A stretch of DNA of 64,000 nucleotides, from the NCBI RefSeq assembly GCF_048266365.1, contig NZ_JBLWZP010000005.1:194689-258688 (forward strand), read 5' to 3'. The translations under genes were made by a program, and so were the position numbers. The DNA is from Galbibacter sp048266365 (GTDB lineage Bacteria; Bacteroidota; Bacteroidia; Flavobacteriales; Flavobacteriaceae). Below, piece by piece: positions 55,023-63,751 of the stretch; position 1 is the stretch's first letter; each line of letters opens with the position of its first letter. The notes under the pieces were generated by a model. The model worked only from the letters and a program-made list of their open reading frames with translations, had not been told where the DNA came from and searched no databases.

Positions 55023-56717
55023 TTAATTTAGTTCGTTATTTTTAAAGATTTGTTGTAATATTTTCTTCGTAATTAAATAGGTCGGTTTTACACCTGTTAT
55101 TCCCAAACCTCCGGAGGCTAATGTACTACCGGTTTCTAAAGGGTTATCCGAGGCATAATATGCATAGCGCACTTTTACACCAGAGGTAATGCTTTTTCGA
55201 ATCTTAGATGCCGCTTGTATCGCTTTTTGATAATGAGCACCTTCCATTTCTAAACCAATAACATTCCAAGTACTCTCGTAAAAAAACTTCAACATATCTT
55301 TATTTTGCAAGGAAGTTCCCAATACACTTATCATCGTTCCTTCAAAAACTTCAAGCCCTTGTCCTTTAAAATCTTCTGCACAAAGTTCATTTTTAAACGG
55401 ATAATTATCAGCCGTTCCCTCGAAAATATGTGCACTTGGGATCATTAAATCGCCTTTACCTCCTTCTAAAATCCCGGCTTTCCCCATTATTGAAATCGAA
55501 TCCATGTTAAGAAAAATACGTTCCTTGCCAGTTTTATAAGGCTTAAGAAACTCATCTATAGTCTCATAGGCTTGTTCCCCAAAGGCGTAATCCATTACAA
55601 ATAAAATCGGATATTCCTGATTTTTATTTTTTTCAAAAGTAAAATTTATTTTCTCAAAATCAATTTTTGCGGTATCAAAAATTTGCACATCAATATTTGT
55701 ACCTGATCGGTCGTCAACTTCGATCATTCCGCTCTTCAGCGCAAAGTCTTTCACTTTGGCTCTAAGTTGATTGTTTTCAGGTTGACTCAGGAGTTCAAAG
55801 ACATCGTACGGATCCTTCTTATTCGCAAATTCTTTCTTCAATACCGCTGAAGCAAACAAACTATTCATCACCGAGTGCATATTGGCACTGATCAGATGTA
55901 TAGGGCGATGAATTAAATCGTTTTTGATCAGTACATCCTTAATCTTATTGGCCCAAATTTCACCATGTATGTGATGTCCTAGGCGCTCTCTTAAAACAGG
56001 ACTAAAGGTAATGGATCTCTTATGCCCTTCAACCAACTCTTCGAGGGCAATTTTACCCATCCAATAAATGATTTTCAAAAATCGTTCAGGATTGCTTTTC
56101 AACGAAAATACCTTGTGCGCAGCCAAACACTCCTCAAAGGTTCTTCCTATAATACTGGCCGTATGACTTAAGGCAACTTCACGTTCCGATTTACTGAGTT
56201 TAGATTTTAGCGCAGCCTCTTCAAGCTTTATCCAATCGCGATTGGCAACACCTCTTTCTTCTATATAAACACTCTGTGCTATTTTCTCAGATTCTATAAA
56301 AAGGAAGGTAAGGTGGGTAAGTATGTCATAGATATCCGAGCGGCCTCTGGTTATTTCAACATTCATTTGATGCTCGTCTATGCGATAGCAGTTTCGCCTT
56401 CTCTTAGGCGGAACAATGATTTCAAAACTGGAGTTTCTATAACCTTCTTCAGATGTCAGGTTTATATAGGTACATTGTTCAATCCCTATGGGTAGTCTGT
56501 CTAAGATATACACAAGTCCATTGAGCTCCGTTTTAGATTCCGCAACGGTTCCATAAATTTCAGGGCGAAGTTCCAACAAAGATTCTCTCAAAGTTTCCCC
56601 GGAGATCCCCATCGGTTTATAAAAGCCTCTATTAAAAAGATGGCGCATCGCGATGTACATTCTTTCAATAGCTCCTGATGCTTCTTGAGCTCTTGTTCTT
56701 GATTTAATTTTACTCAT
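55023..56717 (-). CDS. DUF6909-type conserved protein with phosphorylase-like C-terminus
   Basis: A 564-residue soluble protein, no signal peptide or membrane segment. The N-terminal two thirds are helical with no family I can name. The C-terminal part (about 370-560) has motifs recalling the nucleoside phosphorylase superfamily: MGKAGILEGGKGDLMIP, VIGLEMEGAHY and YASDNPLE. I believe this is the family called DUF6909. It is co-transcribed with the Wzz-like gene. Function unknown. Confidence 0.68.
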   Translation of the reverse strand: MSKIKSRTRAQEASGAIERMYIAMRHLFNRGFYKPMGISGETLRESLLELRPEIYGTVAESKTELNGLVYILDRLPIGIEQCTYINLTSEEGYRNSSFEIIVPPKRRRNCYRIDEHQMNVEITRGRSDIYDILTHLTFLFIESEKIAQSVYIEERGVANRDWIKLEEAALKSKLSKSEREVALSHTASIIGRTFEECLAAHKVFSLKSNPERFLKIIYWMGKIALEELVEGHKRSITFSPVLRERLGHHIHGEIWANKIKDVLIKNDLIHRPIHLISANMHSVMNSLFASAVLKKEFANKKDPYDVFELLSQPENNQLRAKVKDFALKSGMIEVDDRSGTNIDVQIFDTAKIDFEKINFTFEKNKNQEYPILFVMDYAFGEQAYETIDEFLKPYKTGKERIFLNMDSISIMGKAGILEGGKGDLMIPSAHIFEGTADNYPFKNELCAEDFKGQGLEVFEGTMISVLGTSLQNKDMLKFFYESTWNVIGLEMEGAHYQKAIQAASKIRKSITSGVKVRYAYYASDNPLETGSTLASGGLGITGVKPTYLITKKILQQIFKNNELN

Positions 56718-56733
56718 ATGGTATTTTACCGTA

Positions 56734-56741
56734 CAAAATTA
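56734..56741 (-). promoter_or_regulatory. possible -7 element for the DUF6909 gene
   Basis: The minus strand reads TAATTTTG, a TAnnTTTG match 17 nt upstream of the ATG; no -33 TTG. Confidence 0.35.
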
Positions 56742-56834
56742 CAAGTTCTTTATAAAAATAACTATTTTTTACAGACATCCATACATTTAAGCGCTAAACC
56801 AGCGTAGTAAGGGGAAAATTCACCCTTTAATCGT

Positions 56835-58334
56835 TTAGGCATTGGAGATTTTTAGCAGTTCATCTGCTAGTGCTCGGTCATTGGCCAGTCGCTGCACCTT
56901 ATTTTGACCCCCGAGTTTACCTTTAGATTTCATATACTTTTTAAAGGTGTCTTTGGCAAGACAATGAATTTTTAAAGGCTGTAATACCTTCCCTTGAATC
57001 AAATCAAAATAATAGCTGTTCTGCTGTTGAAGAGCTTGATCTAAAAGCACAGCAAAAGACTCTAAATCCTTAGGTTGATTTTCAAATTCTACAAGCCACT
57101 GATGGTATGGAAGTTCATCTAAGGGTGGTGTAATTTGCGGTGCGACGCTAAACTCATTAACGGTAGCCTTACAACTTTCCAATGCAATTTTCATCGCTTG
57201 TTCTACTTCTTTAGCGATCACATGTTCTCCAAAGGCAGAAATAAAGTGTTTAATTCGGCCGGAGACGATAATGCGATAAGGCTTTATAGAGGTAAAAACC
57301 ACAGTGTCTCCTAAATTATAACCCCATAGACCTGCATTGGTTGAAATCAACATCACATAATTCACGCCCAACTTTACAGACTCTAGAGAGATTCGAGTAG
57401 GATTATCATCGAAAAATTGATCTGCCTCTACGAATTCATAATAAATACCAGCATCAACCAGCAATAGCATTCCTACTTCGTTCTGAAGATCCTGATAGGC
57501 AAAAAAGCCTTCACTAGCAGGGAAGAGCTCTATAGAATCTACAGATCTTCCAATGAGATTTTCAAACTTAGCGCGATAGGGTTCGAAGTTCACCCCACCG
57601 TAAATGAAAAGATTGAAATTCTTGAAAACTTCACCGACCTCCTTGGAGGTTTTTTGTTTTATACGTTCAAAATACATTTGAACCCAAGAAGGTATACCGC
57701 TTATCACGGTCATATCTTCTTTAACTGTTTCTTCTACAATTGCATCTACCTTGGTCTCCCAATCCTCGATACAGTTAGTCTCCCAACTTGGCATTCTGTT
57801 TTTCTGTAAATAGGAGGGCACATAATGCGCCACTATTCCAGAAAGACGTCCCAATTTAATACCGTTTTTCTCTTGAAGAATTGGACTTCCTTGAAGGAAA
57901 ATCATTTTACCGTCAACAAACTCAGCATTGCCTGTTTGGTGAATGTAATTTAATATCGCATCCTTTGCTGCTTTGATATGAAATGGCATGGATTCCTTGG
58001 TAATCGGAATGTACTTAGCACCTGATGTCGTACCGGAGGTTTTTGCGAAGTAGTGTGGTGAACCTGGCCAAAGCACAGATTCTTCTCCTTTAACAGCCCG
58101 TTCTATGTAATGCTTTAGCTCCTCGTAGTCCCGAATAGGAACGCGCTGTTTAAAGTCTTGATAATTTTCAATTTGATCAAAGCCATGATCCTTACCAAAG
58201 GCGGTGTTTTTTGCCGATTTTATCAAATCCCGCAACACTTTTTCTTGACTTTGAATAGGATTCTCAATCCAAGTCCGATTTTTTTTATGAACTGAACGTG
58301 CTAATATTTTTGCGGCAAAGGCTTTTAACGACAT
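56835..58334 (-). CDS. GH3-family acyl-amido synthetase
   Basis: A 499-residue adenylate-forming enzyme of the GH3 (auxin-responsive promoter) family. The ATP-binding motif TSGTTSG is at 99-105 and the YGGVNFEPYR and GYNLGDTVVF segments are also typical. GH3 enzymes join an acid to an amine or amino acid through an acyl-adenylate. The bacterial substrate is not known. It follows the M23 peptidase gene by 3 nt, so both are on one transcript. Confidence 0.87.
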   Translation of the reverse strand: MSLKAFAAKILARSVHKKNRTWIENPIQSQEKVLRDLIKSAKNTAFGKDHGFDQIENYQDFKQRVPIRDYEELKHYIERAVKGEESVLWPGSPHYFAKTSGTTSGAKYIPITKESMPFHIKAAKDAILNYIHQTGNAEFVDGKMIFLQGSPILQEKNGIKLGRLSGIVAHYVPSYLQKNRMPSWETNCIEDWETKVDAIVEETVKEDMTVISGIPSWVQMYFERIKQKTSKEVGEVFKNFNLFIYGGVNFEPYRAKFENLIGRSVDSIELFPASEGFFAYQDLQNEVGMLLLVDAGIYYEFVEADQFFDDNPTRISLESVKLGVNYVMLISTNAGLWGYNLGDTVVFTSIKPYRIIVSGRIKHFISAFGEHVIAKEVEQAMKIALESCKATVNEFSVAPQITPPLDELPYHQWLVEFENQPKDLESFAVLLDQALQQQNSYYFDLIQGKVLQPLKIHCLAKDTFKKYMKSKGKLGGQNKVQRLANDRALADELLKISNA

Positions 58335-58337
58335 ACG

Positions 58338-59207
58338 CTATTGAAAGTCTATATAATTAATAGGATCAACTGGATAACCTTCGCTCCAGAGTTCAAAATG
58401 TAAATGAGGGCCTGTGGTAAGTTCCCCGGTATTTCCAATTATTCCAATAACTTGACCTGCTTTTACCAGATCTCCCTGATGTACACTTATAGAAGAGTTA
58501 TGCTTGTAAATAGATATTAAACCTGTGTTATGTTCAATAATACAAACATAGCCTGTCTCGGTAGTCCATTCAGCGAAAATCACAATTCCATCTGCAACTG
58601 ATTTAATTGGACTGTCCTCAGGAGCCAAAATATCGACAGCATAATGTCTCTCCTTTGCATTGTACTTTTGAGATAAGGTTCCACTTACAGGTGGAAACAG
58701 TACGATATCCCCATCCGCTGCGGAACCAGAAAACAAATTATATTTATCTTCAGTAGCCACCTCAGCCCTCAATAGAGAATCTTGTATGCTTGGGCTAACA
58801 TTCAACTGCATGGTATCTCTTGCAAAAGCTTCTAATATAGAATCTTTGTTGATCTTCTCTGTAGTGATTTCTCCTCTGAGTACCTTTTGAATATTTTCAA
58901 AGTATAAATCATTCGCCCGTAATGAGGCCATTAAAGAGTCCACCTTATAAGTCAGATCCACCGCTTCCCTTTTGAGTTTGGTGGAGGAATAGCCAGGAAT
59001 GTATTCGCGCAGAGGCGTAAATGCAATCAAGAGTGTCGTAAAGGCAATGATAAAAACAGAAAATAAAGTTCCTAGCACAAACACATTGAGTCGGTTCAGC
59101 TTAAATGAGAGTTTCTCCTCGAAAGTGTCCTCATTCAAAATAACCAGACGATACTTGTGAAGTAACTTCCTTTTAATTTGTTTTCTTTTCTTAATTCTTC
59201 TCTCCAT
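58338..59207 (-). CDS. M23 family metallopeptidase (membrane-anchored)
   Basis: A 289-residue protein from the ATG at 59205-59207 (an upstream in-frame TTG is part of the -7 box). It has a very basic N-terminus, a transmembrane helix at about 43-64, a helical linker and a C-terminal LytM/M23 domain with intact zinc ligands His188, Asp192 and the HxH pair His268/His270. It is therefore a likely active peptidoglycan endopeptidase, unlike the EnvC-like protein at 25560-26810. Confidence 0.9.
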   Translation of the reverse strand: MERRIKKRKQIKRKLLHKYRLVILNEDTFEEKLSFKLNRLNVFVLGTLFSVFIIAFTTLLIAFTPLREYIPGYSSTKLKREAVDLTYKVDSLMASLRANDLYFENIQKVLRGEITTEKINKDSILEAFARDTMQLNVSPSIQDSLLRAEVATEDKYNLFSGSAADGDIVLFPPVSGTLSQKYNAKERHYAVDILAPEDSPIKSVADGIVIFAEWTTETGYVCIIEHNTGLISIYKHNSSISVHQGDLVKAGQVIGIIGNTGELTTGPHLHFELWSEGYPVDPINYIDFQ

Positions 59208-59213
59208 GAAGAG

Positions 59214-59221
59214 CAAATATA
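59214..59221 (-). promoter_or_regulatory. -7 element for the M23/GH3 operon
   Basis: The minus strand reads TATATTTG directly upstream of the ATG, implying a leaderless or very short-leader transcript. Confidence 0.4.
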
Positions 59222-59371
59222 ATTATTCAGTAAATAGCATGATCCCGATTTTCGGAAATTTGTGTTTTTTTAACGCAACCTCTTTGTTAATTCTTAGGGA
59301 GAAGATTGAAAAGATTCCTGTTAATAGTAATAATTTAAGATAAAAGATGTATTTACTTTTACTTTTCTTAT

Positions 59372-59379
59372 TACCTTTG
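59372..59379 (+). promoter_or_regulatory. -7 element for tatA
   Basis: TACCTTTG, a full TAnnTTTG match, 19 nt before the ATG at 59399. Confidence 0.5.
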
Positions 59380-59398
59380 TTTTCTAAATTTAATCAAA

Positions 59399-59596
59399 AT
59401 GATAGCATTGAACATTTTACTAGGAATTGTAGGGCCATGGCAAATAGCTGTTGTAGTAATTTTGGTACTATTGCTTTTTGGCGGTAAAAAAATACCTGAA
59501 TTAATGCGTGGTCTTGGAAGCGGTATCAAAGAGTTTAAGGATGCCACCAAAGAAGAAGAGGAAACTGGAAAAACTGAGCAAACTAAAGAAAACTAA
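59399..59596 (+). CDS. tatA: twin-arginine translocase TatA/TatE subunit
   Basis: A 65-residue protein: one N-terminal transmembrane helix (about 9-27), the FGGKKIPELMRGLGSGIKEF hinge plus amphipathic helix, and an acidic tail. This is the standard TatA/E layout for Sec-independent export of folded proteins. It is monocistronic, with its own promoter and terminator; tatC is not in the window. Confidence 0.94.
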   Translation: MIALNILLGIVGPWQIAVVVILVLLLFGGKKIPELMRGLGSGIKEFKDATKEEEETGKTEQTKEN

Positions 59597-59637
59597 TCAG
59601 ACCGTAGTATTGGTTTTGGTTACATTATCTATAAGAT

Positions 59638-59677
59638 AAAAAAGCCTATTGACTTTAATAAGTGAATAGGCTTTTTT
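59638..59677. terminator. bidirectional terminator after tatA
   Basis: AAAAAAGCCTATT at 59638-59650 pairs with AATAGGCTTTTTT at 59665-59677, with an inner ACTT/AAGT stem. It lies between the convergent tatA and DUF4837 genes. Confidence 0.88.
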
Positions 59678-59718
59678 ATGTATTTATGGTTTAAGCGGCA
59701 TACCGCACAATCTGATAT

Positions 59719-60714
59719 TTACTCCACCTTAGCAACCGTCTTTTCCTTGAATTTCAGTGTTTTTAGAATTGCTTCTAACTCAAACATATAATCTCTCTTA
59801 TTGGTAGAGGGAGCAAATGTAAACCCTTCCAAAACTACCAAACGGTTGTTGGGTACATCTTCCACTATATAATTGACAAAGGGTCCTGCCATTGTAAAAT
59901 TCTTAACCTCCCACATTCCTTTGGTTTCAATGGCTGATCTATTAGCAATCTCAGCATCGAACACATATGGAGCATACGCCTTTTCCGTAATCATGTACAT
60001 TCCTTCTTCTCTTCCGGGTACATATTTTTTACCTATAGAATCTCGCATCTTCACAATAGACTCAACACGTGTGGAATCTTCCGGAATACTACTAAGCGGC
60101 ATCTCATAAACTAAAATGTTCATCGTCCCTTTTGGGATTTGTCGCTCTATCCAGAAGAAGTTATTTTCTTGTTTTGCTATTTTGTATACTGAAGGCATAG
60201 TAAGTGCTATTCCAAGCTTTTCTTGCAAATCCGTTTCTCTATTCAAAGAACGGGTGAATCGCTTTTGACTTTCTTCGATGTCATTCTTTTTGAAAGCTGC
60301 AATAACCTTTTCAGCAGTACTCGCTATTTTTTCCGTAATGACTTGAGGCGTAGGCCCTTGAATAATAGCTACTTTTTGTGGCTCTGCATATAAGTCTGTC
60401 TTTAATCCGGTAACCACTGCAGTGTCCTTTTGTACGATTAGAATATTTCTACTGGATCGTGTAAAACCGGTAAAAACCTCGTACGGCATTTGATGAATAG
60501 AAAACAAAGGTTCAACCCAAGGCAAACCTATAACCTCAGCAGCATAATATTTTCTAATTGTATCGCCTACAGCACCTTTCCACAACTCATTATCAATCAC
60601 AACAGAAAGCGTGTTTATGGCACCTACGGAGTCCGGCAAATAATTTTTCTTACTATCCTCCTCACAAGATACTACAGAAAGCAGCACCACAAGCGCAATT
60701 AAAAAATGTCTCAT
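59719..60714 (-). CDS. DUF4837 family lipoprotein
   Basis: A 331-residue lipoprotein from the ATG at 60712-60714, with lipobox VVSC (Cys17). The frame extends 14 codons further into the MltD-like gene, but that version hides the signal peptide. The body is beta-rich and matches DUF4837 of Bacteroidota, usually next to a transglycosylase gene as here. Function unknown. Confidence 0.8.
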   Translation of the reverse strand: MRHFLIALVVLLSVVSCEEDSKKNYLPDSVGAINTLSVVIDNELWKGAVGDTIRKYYAAEVIGLPWVEPLFSIHQMPYEVFTGFTRSSRNILIVQKDTAVVTGLKTDLYAEPQKVAIIQGPTPQVITEKIASTAEKVIAAFKKNDIEESQKRFTRSLNRETDLQEKLGIALTMPSVYKIAKQENNFFWIERQIPKGTMNILVYEMPLSSIPEDSTRVESIVKMRDSIGKKYVPGREEGMYMITEKAYAPYVFDAEIANRSAIETKGMWEVKNFTMAGPFVNYIVEDVPNNRLVVLEGFTFAPSTNKRDYMFELEAILKTLKFKEKTVAKVE

Positions 60715-60736
60715 TATCTTAGGTTTTTGTATTTCA

Positions 60737-62323
60737 TTAACATTTACATAACACAAGTTTTGTGCCAGGAGTTAATTTACTACCACTAATATTGTTCCAT
60801 TCTTGAAGATTCTTAACAGAGACGCCAGGGAATTTCTTAGATATACTCCAAAGAGAATCCCCGCTTCTAACAATGTATTCCTTTTCAGCGCTGGATCGGG
60901 AAGATTTTTTAGTTGTGCTCGCTATGGGCTGTTTAGAATAGATTTTAAGTCGTTGTCCAATCGACAGATTGTTGTTGCGAAGTCCATTCCAACGTTTAAT
61001 TTCACTAACGCGAACCCCGTACTTCTCAGCAATTTTACCCAAGTAGTCCCCGTTTTTTACACGATAATGTATCTGGTTACTACTTTCCACTAATTGTGGC
61101 AATGCTTTTTCTCGTTTGTTCAACTCTTGAGCTACTCTTGAATAGATAGTGTCTTCATTAGCTACAAATCGCCCAATATCTGTCACCGGCAATCTCAGAG
61201 TATAGGCCTGGTCATCCACAAAGGGAATAATATCCAACTTATAAGACGGATTGAAAAACTGGACCACATCCATTTCAACCTCTAACATTTCTGAAATTTG
61301 ATCAAAACTGATAAGTTGTTTTACTTGAACGGTATCCGTTTCAAAATAATAACCTGCTTCAGTGCTCGCAAAGTCTTCAAACCCGTGTTCTTCGGCGTAT
61401 TCCATAATATACATGGTAGCTAAGAATGCAGGGACATATCCGGCAGTTTCTCGAGGCAGGTAAGAGCGGAGATTCCAGTAATTGGTGTACCCTCCACTTC
61501 TTCGAATTGCTTTATTTACATTTCCGGGTCCGGAATTATAGGCTGCTAATGCCAAATCCCAGTCTCCGAATATCTTATACAATCTTGCTAGATACTTTGC
61601 AGCTGCCTCAGTTGATTTAACAGGATCGCTTCGCTGGTCAACATAACTGCTAACATCCAAACCATAGGCTTTACCGGTGGTAAACATAAATTGCCATAAT
61701 CCCGTAGCACCTACTCTAGATTTTGCTTTTGGATTCAAGGCAGATTCTATAACTGCAAGGTATTTGATCTCTAGGGGAATGTCATAACGGTCCATCATTT
61801 GTTCAAACAATGGAAAGTAAAATTTACTTCTAGCCATGACTCTGGTTAGAAACTCACGTTTATTTTTTAAAAACATTTTAATGACACTCTCCAAAGACTC
61901 GTTATAAGCGACATTAAAAGGTGTCTTTTGATCTAGTTTTGCCAAACGTGCTTTAAGCGTATCGGTGGGCAAGTCCACATAATCGATATACTCGTAATTT
62001 AAATTTGAAATATCTTTATAAATAGTATCGTATAATCCAGAATGTAAAAATTCTTCCAAAAGCAATTGATCTACTTTTACGGCCTCTGAATAATCTTTTA
62101 AGGCATAAAGACTGCTGTCTTGAATTATTCTTTGGTGTTTTCCATCTACAATTACTGTGTCTATTTTAGAAAACAATTCGTTTTGTTCTTCAACAGCGTC
62201 CGCAGTTGTAATTGCAAGGCTGTCTTTAGCTTGTTGAATGCTTATTTCGGTAGGTAGTTGCTTTTGGCCAAACCCAACAAGCCCAATGAAACTGACAAGC
62301 AAGGTTGTAAAAATGTACTTCAT
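60737..62323 (-). CDS. membrane-bound lytic transglycosylase, MltD-like, with two LysM domains
   Basis: A 528-residue secreted protein with a signal peptide (about 1-19), an SLT/GH23 domain (about 175-300) whose catalytic glutamate is Glu193 in VIESALNP, followed by GATGLWQF and AAYNSGPGNV, and two LysM peptidoglycan-binding modules (about 420-462 and 483-525). It cleaves glycan strands to anhydro-muropeptides in the periplasm. No lipobox is seen. Confidence 0.92.
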   Translation of the reverse strand: MKYIFTTLLVSFIGLVGFGQKQLPTEISIQQAKDSLAITTADAVEEQNELFSKIDTVIVDGKHQRIIQDSSLYALKDYSEAVKVDQLLLEEFLHSGLYDTIYKDISNLNYEYIDYVDLPTDTLKARLAKLDQKTPFNVAYNESLESVIKMFLKNKREFLTRVMARSKFYFPLFEQMMDRYDIPLEIKYLAVIESALNPKAKSRVGATGLWQFMFTTGKAYGLDVSSYVDQRSDPVKSTEAAAKYLARLYKIFGDWDLALAAYNSGPGNVNKAIRRSGGYTNYWNLRSYLPRETAGYVPAFLATMYIMEYAEEHGFEDFASTEAGYYFETDTVQVKQLISFDQISEMLEVEMDVVQFFNPSYKLDIIPFVDDQAYTLRLPVTDIGRFVANEDTIYSRVAQELNKREKALPQLVESSNQIHYRVKNGDYLGKIAEKYGVRVSEIKRWNGLRNNNLSIGQRLKIYSKQPIASTTKKSSRSSAEKEYIVRSGDSLWSISKKFPGVSVKNLQEWNNISGSKLTPGTKLVLCKC

Positions 62324-62409
62324 GAATCTTTTGAAATTTAATACTTTTTAGAACGATTCGTAAAAATCGTATTTTTTTCAAAATAAGACACGGTAAAAGT
62401 GTTAAAAAA

Positions 62410-62441
62410 CAAAAGTCTTCCGATTTAACAGAAGACTTTTG
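62410..62441 (-). terminator. pgk terminator
   Basis: CAAAAGTCTTC at 62410-62420 pairs with GAAGACTTTTG at 62431-62441. On the minus strand it starts 28 nt after the pgk stop and is followed by a T-run. Confidence 0.82.
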
Positions 62442-62468
62442 AATTTTATGTATCTAAGGGTAACTTTC

Positions 62469-63659
62469 TTATTTCAGGATCGCAGCAATTCCTGGTAGTG
62501 TTTTACCTTCTAAACTCTCCAACATTGCACCTCCACCTGTAGAAACATAGCTCACCTTATCTTCGAACCCAAACTGTTTTACGGCAGCTACAGAATCACC
62601 TCCTCCAACTAGTGAGAAAGCACCTTCTTTGGTAGACTGAGCGATATAGTTTCCGATGGCAGTAGTCCCGTTTGCAAAAGAAGGCATTTCAAATACACCG
62701 ATAGGACCATTCCAAAGGATGGTTTTCGATTCAAGAATTACTTGTTTAAAGTTTTCCAAGGTTTTTGGGCCTGCATCAAGACCTTGCCATCCATCAGGAA
62801 TCTCATTCACGTTAACTATTTGGGTGTCAGCATCGTTATTAAAGTCATTTGCAGCAAGCACATCTACTGGAAGGTGTACCTTAACACCTTTGGCCTCAGC
62901 ATCCTTTAGAATACGAAGCGCCAACTCTTGTTTATCATCTTCACAGATAGAATCACCAATCTTACCGCCTTGAGCCTTGATAAAAGTATAGGTCATTCCA
63001 CCACCGATAATCAAATGATCCACCTTGTCTAAAATATTTTCAATAATGGTGATTTTAGAAGAAACTTTAGATCCTCCAAGGATTGCAGTCACCGGTTTTT
63101 CTCCACTCTCCATCACTTTTGCTATAGCTTCAATTTCTTTGGCCAGTAAATAACCAAAGCATTTATTATCGCCAAAATACTTTGCAACTATTGTTGTAGA
63201 AGCATGTGCGCGATGGGCAGTTCCAAAAGCATCATTCACATAAATATCACCCAATTTTGAAAGCGCTTCAGCAAAAGCTTCATCTCCTGCTTCCTCTTCG
63301 GAATGAAAACGCAAGTTTTCCAGCAGCAAAACTTCTCCAGCTTTGAGCTCCTCAACAGCCTTCTCGGCATCCTTCCCGACACATTGATCGACAAACTTAA
63401 CTTCAACTCCAATAACTTCTGAAACCTTAGCCAAGATATGCTTCAAAGATAACGCGTCACTTCTCTGTCCCTTTGGTCTCCCAAAATGACTCATTAGAAC
63501 GGCGCTTCCACCTTCTTCCAATACTTTTATAATGCTAGGCTTAGCAGCTTCGATCCTAGTGGCATCCGTAACGTTGAATTCTCCATCCAAAGGCACGTTA
63601 AAGTCCACACGAATTAAAGCCTTCTTATTATTAAAATTAAAATCTTCTATAGTTTTCAT
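62469..63659 (-). CDS. pgk: phosphoglycerate kinase
   Basis: A 396-residue glycolytic enzyme. The N-terminal IRVDFNVPLD signature, the substrate-binding HFGRPKG segment and the C-terminal nucleotide loop GGGDSVAAV are all intact. It makes ATP from 1,3-bisphosphoglycerate in the cytosol. It is monocistronic. A partial IS200-like element lies about 90 bp upstream of its start. Confidence 0.98.
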   Translation of the reverse strand: MKTIEDFNFNNKKALIRVDFNVPLDGEFNVTDATRIEAAKPSIIKVLEEGGSAVLMSHFGRPKGQRSDALSLKHILAKVSEVIGVEVKFVDQCVGKDAEKAVEELKAGEVLLLENLRFHSEEEAGDEAFAEALSKLGDIYVNDAFGTAHRAHASTTIVAKYFGDNKCFGYLLAKEIEAIAKVMESGEKPVTAILGGSKVSSKITIIENILDKVDHLIIGGGMTYTFIKAQGGKIGDSICEDDKQELALRILKDAEAKGVKVHLPVDVLAANDFNNDADTQIVNVNEIPDGWQGLDAGPKTLENFKQVILESKTILWNGPIGVFEMPSFANGTTAIGNYIAQSTKEGAFSLVGGGDSVAAVKQFGFEDKVSYVSTGGGAMLESLEGKTLPGIAAILK

Positions 63660-63684
63660 ATGCGCGAAATAGTTAATTAGACGG

Positions 63685-63692
63685 CAAATTTA
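63685..63692 (-). promoter_or_regulatory. -7 element for pgk
   Basis: The minus strand reads TAAATTTG, a full TAnnTTTG match, 26 nt upstream of the ATG. No -33 TTG; the inserted element starts about 60 bp further upstream. Confidence 0.45.
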
Positions 63693-63751
63693 ACTATTTC
63701 TTTTTAGGTGGAAAAACAGATCGTATTTTTATGAAACGTAGCGTAAAACTC

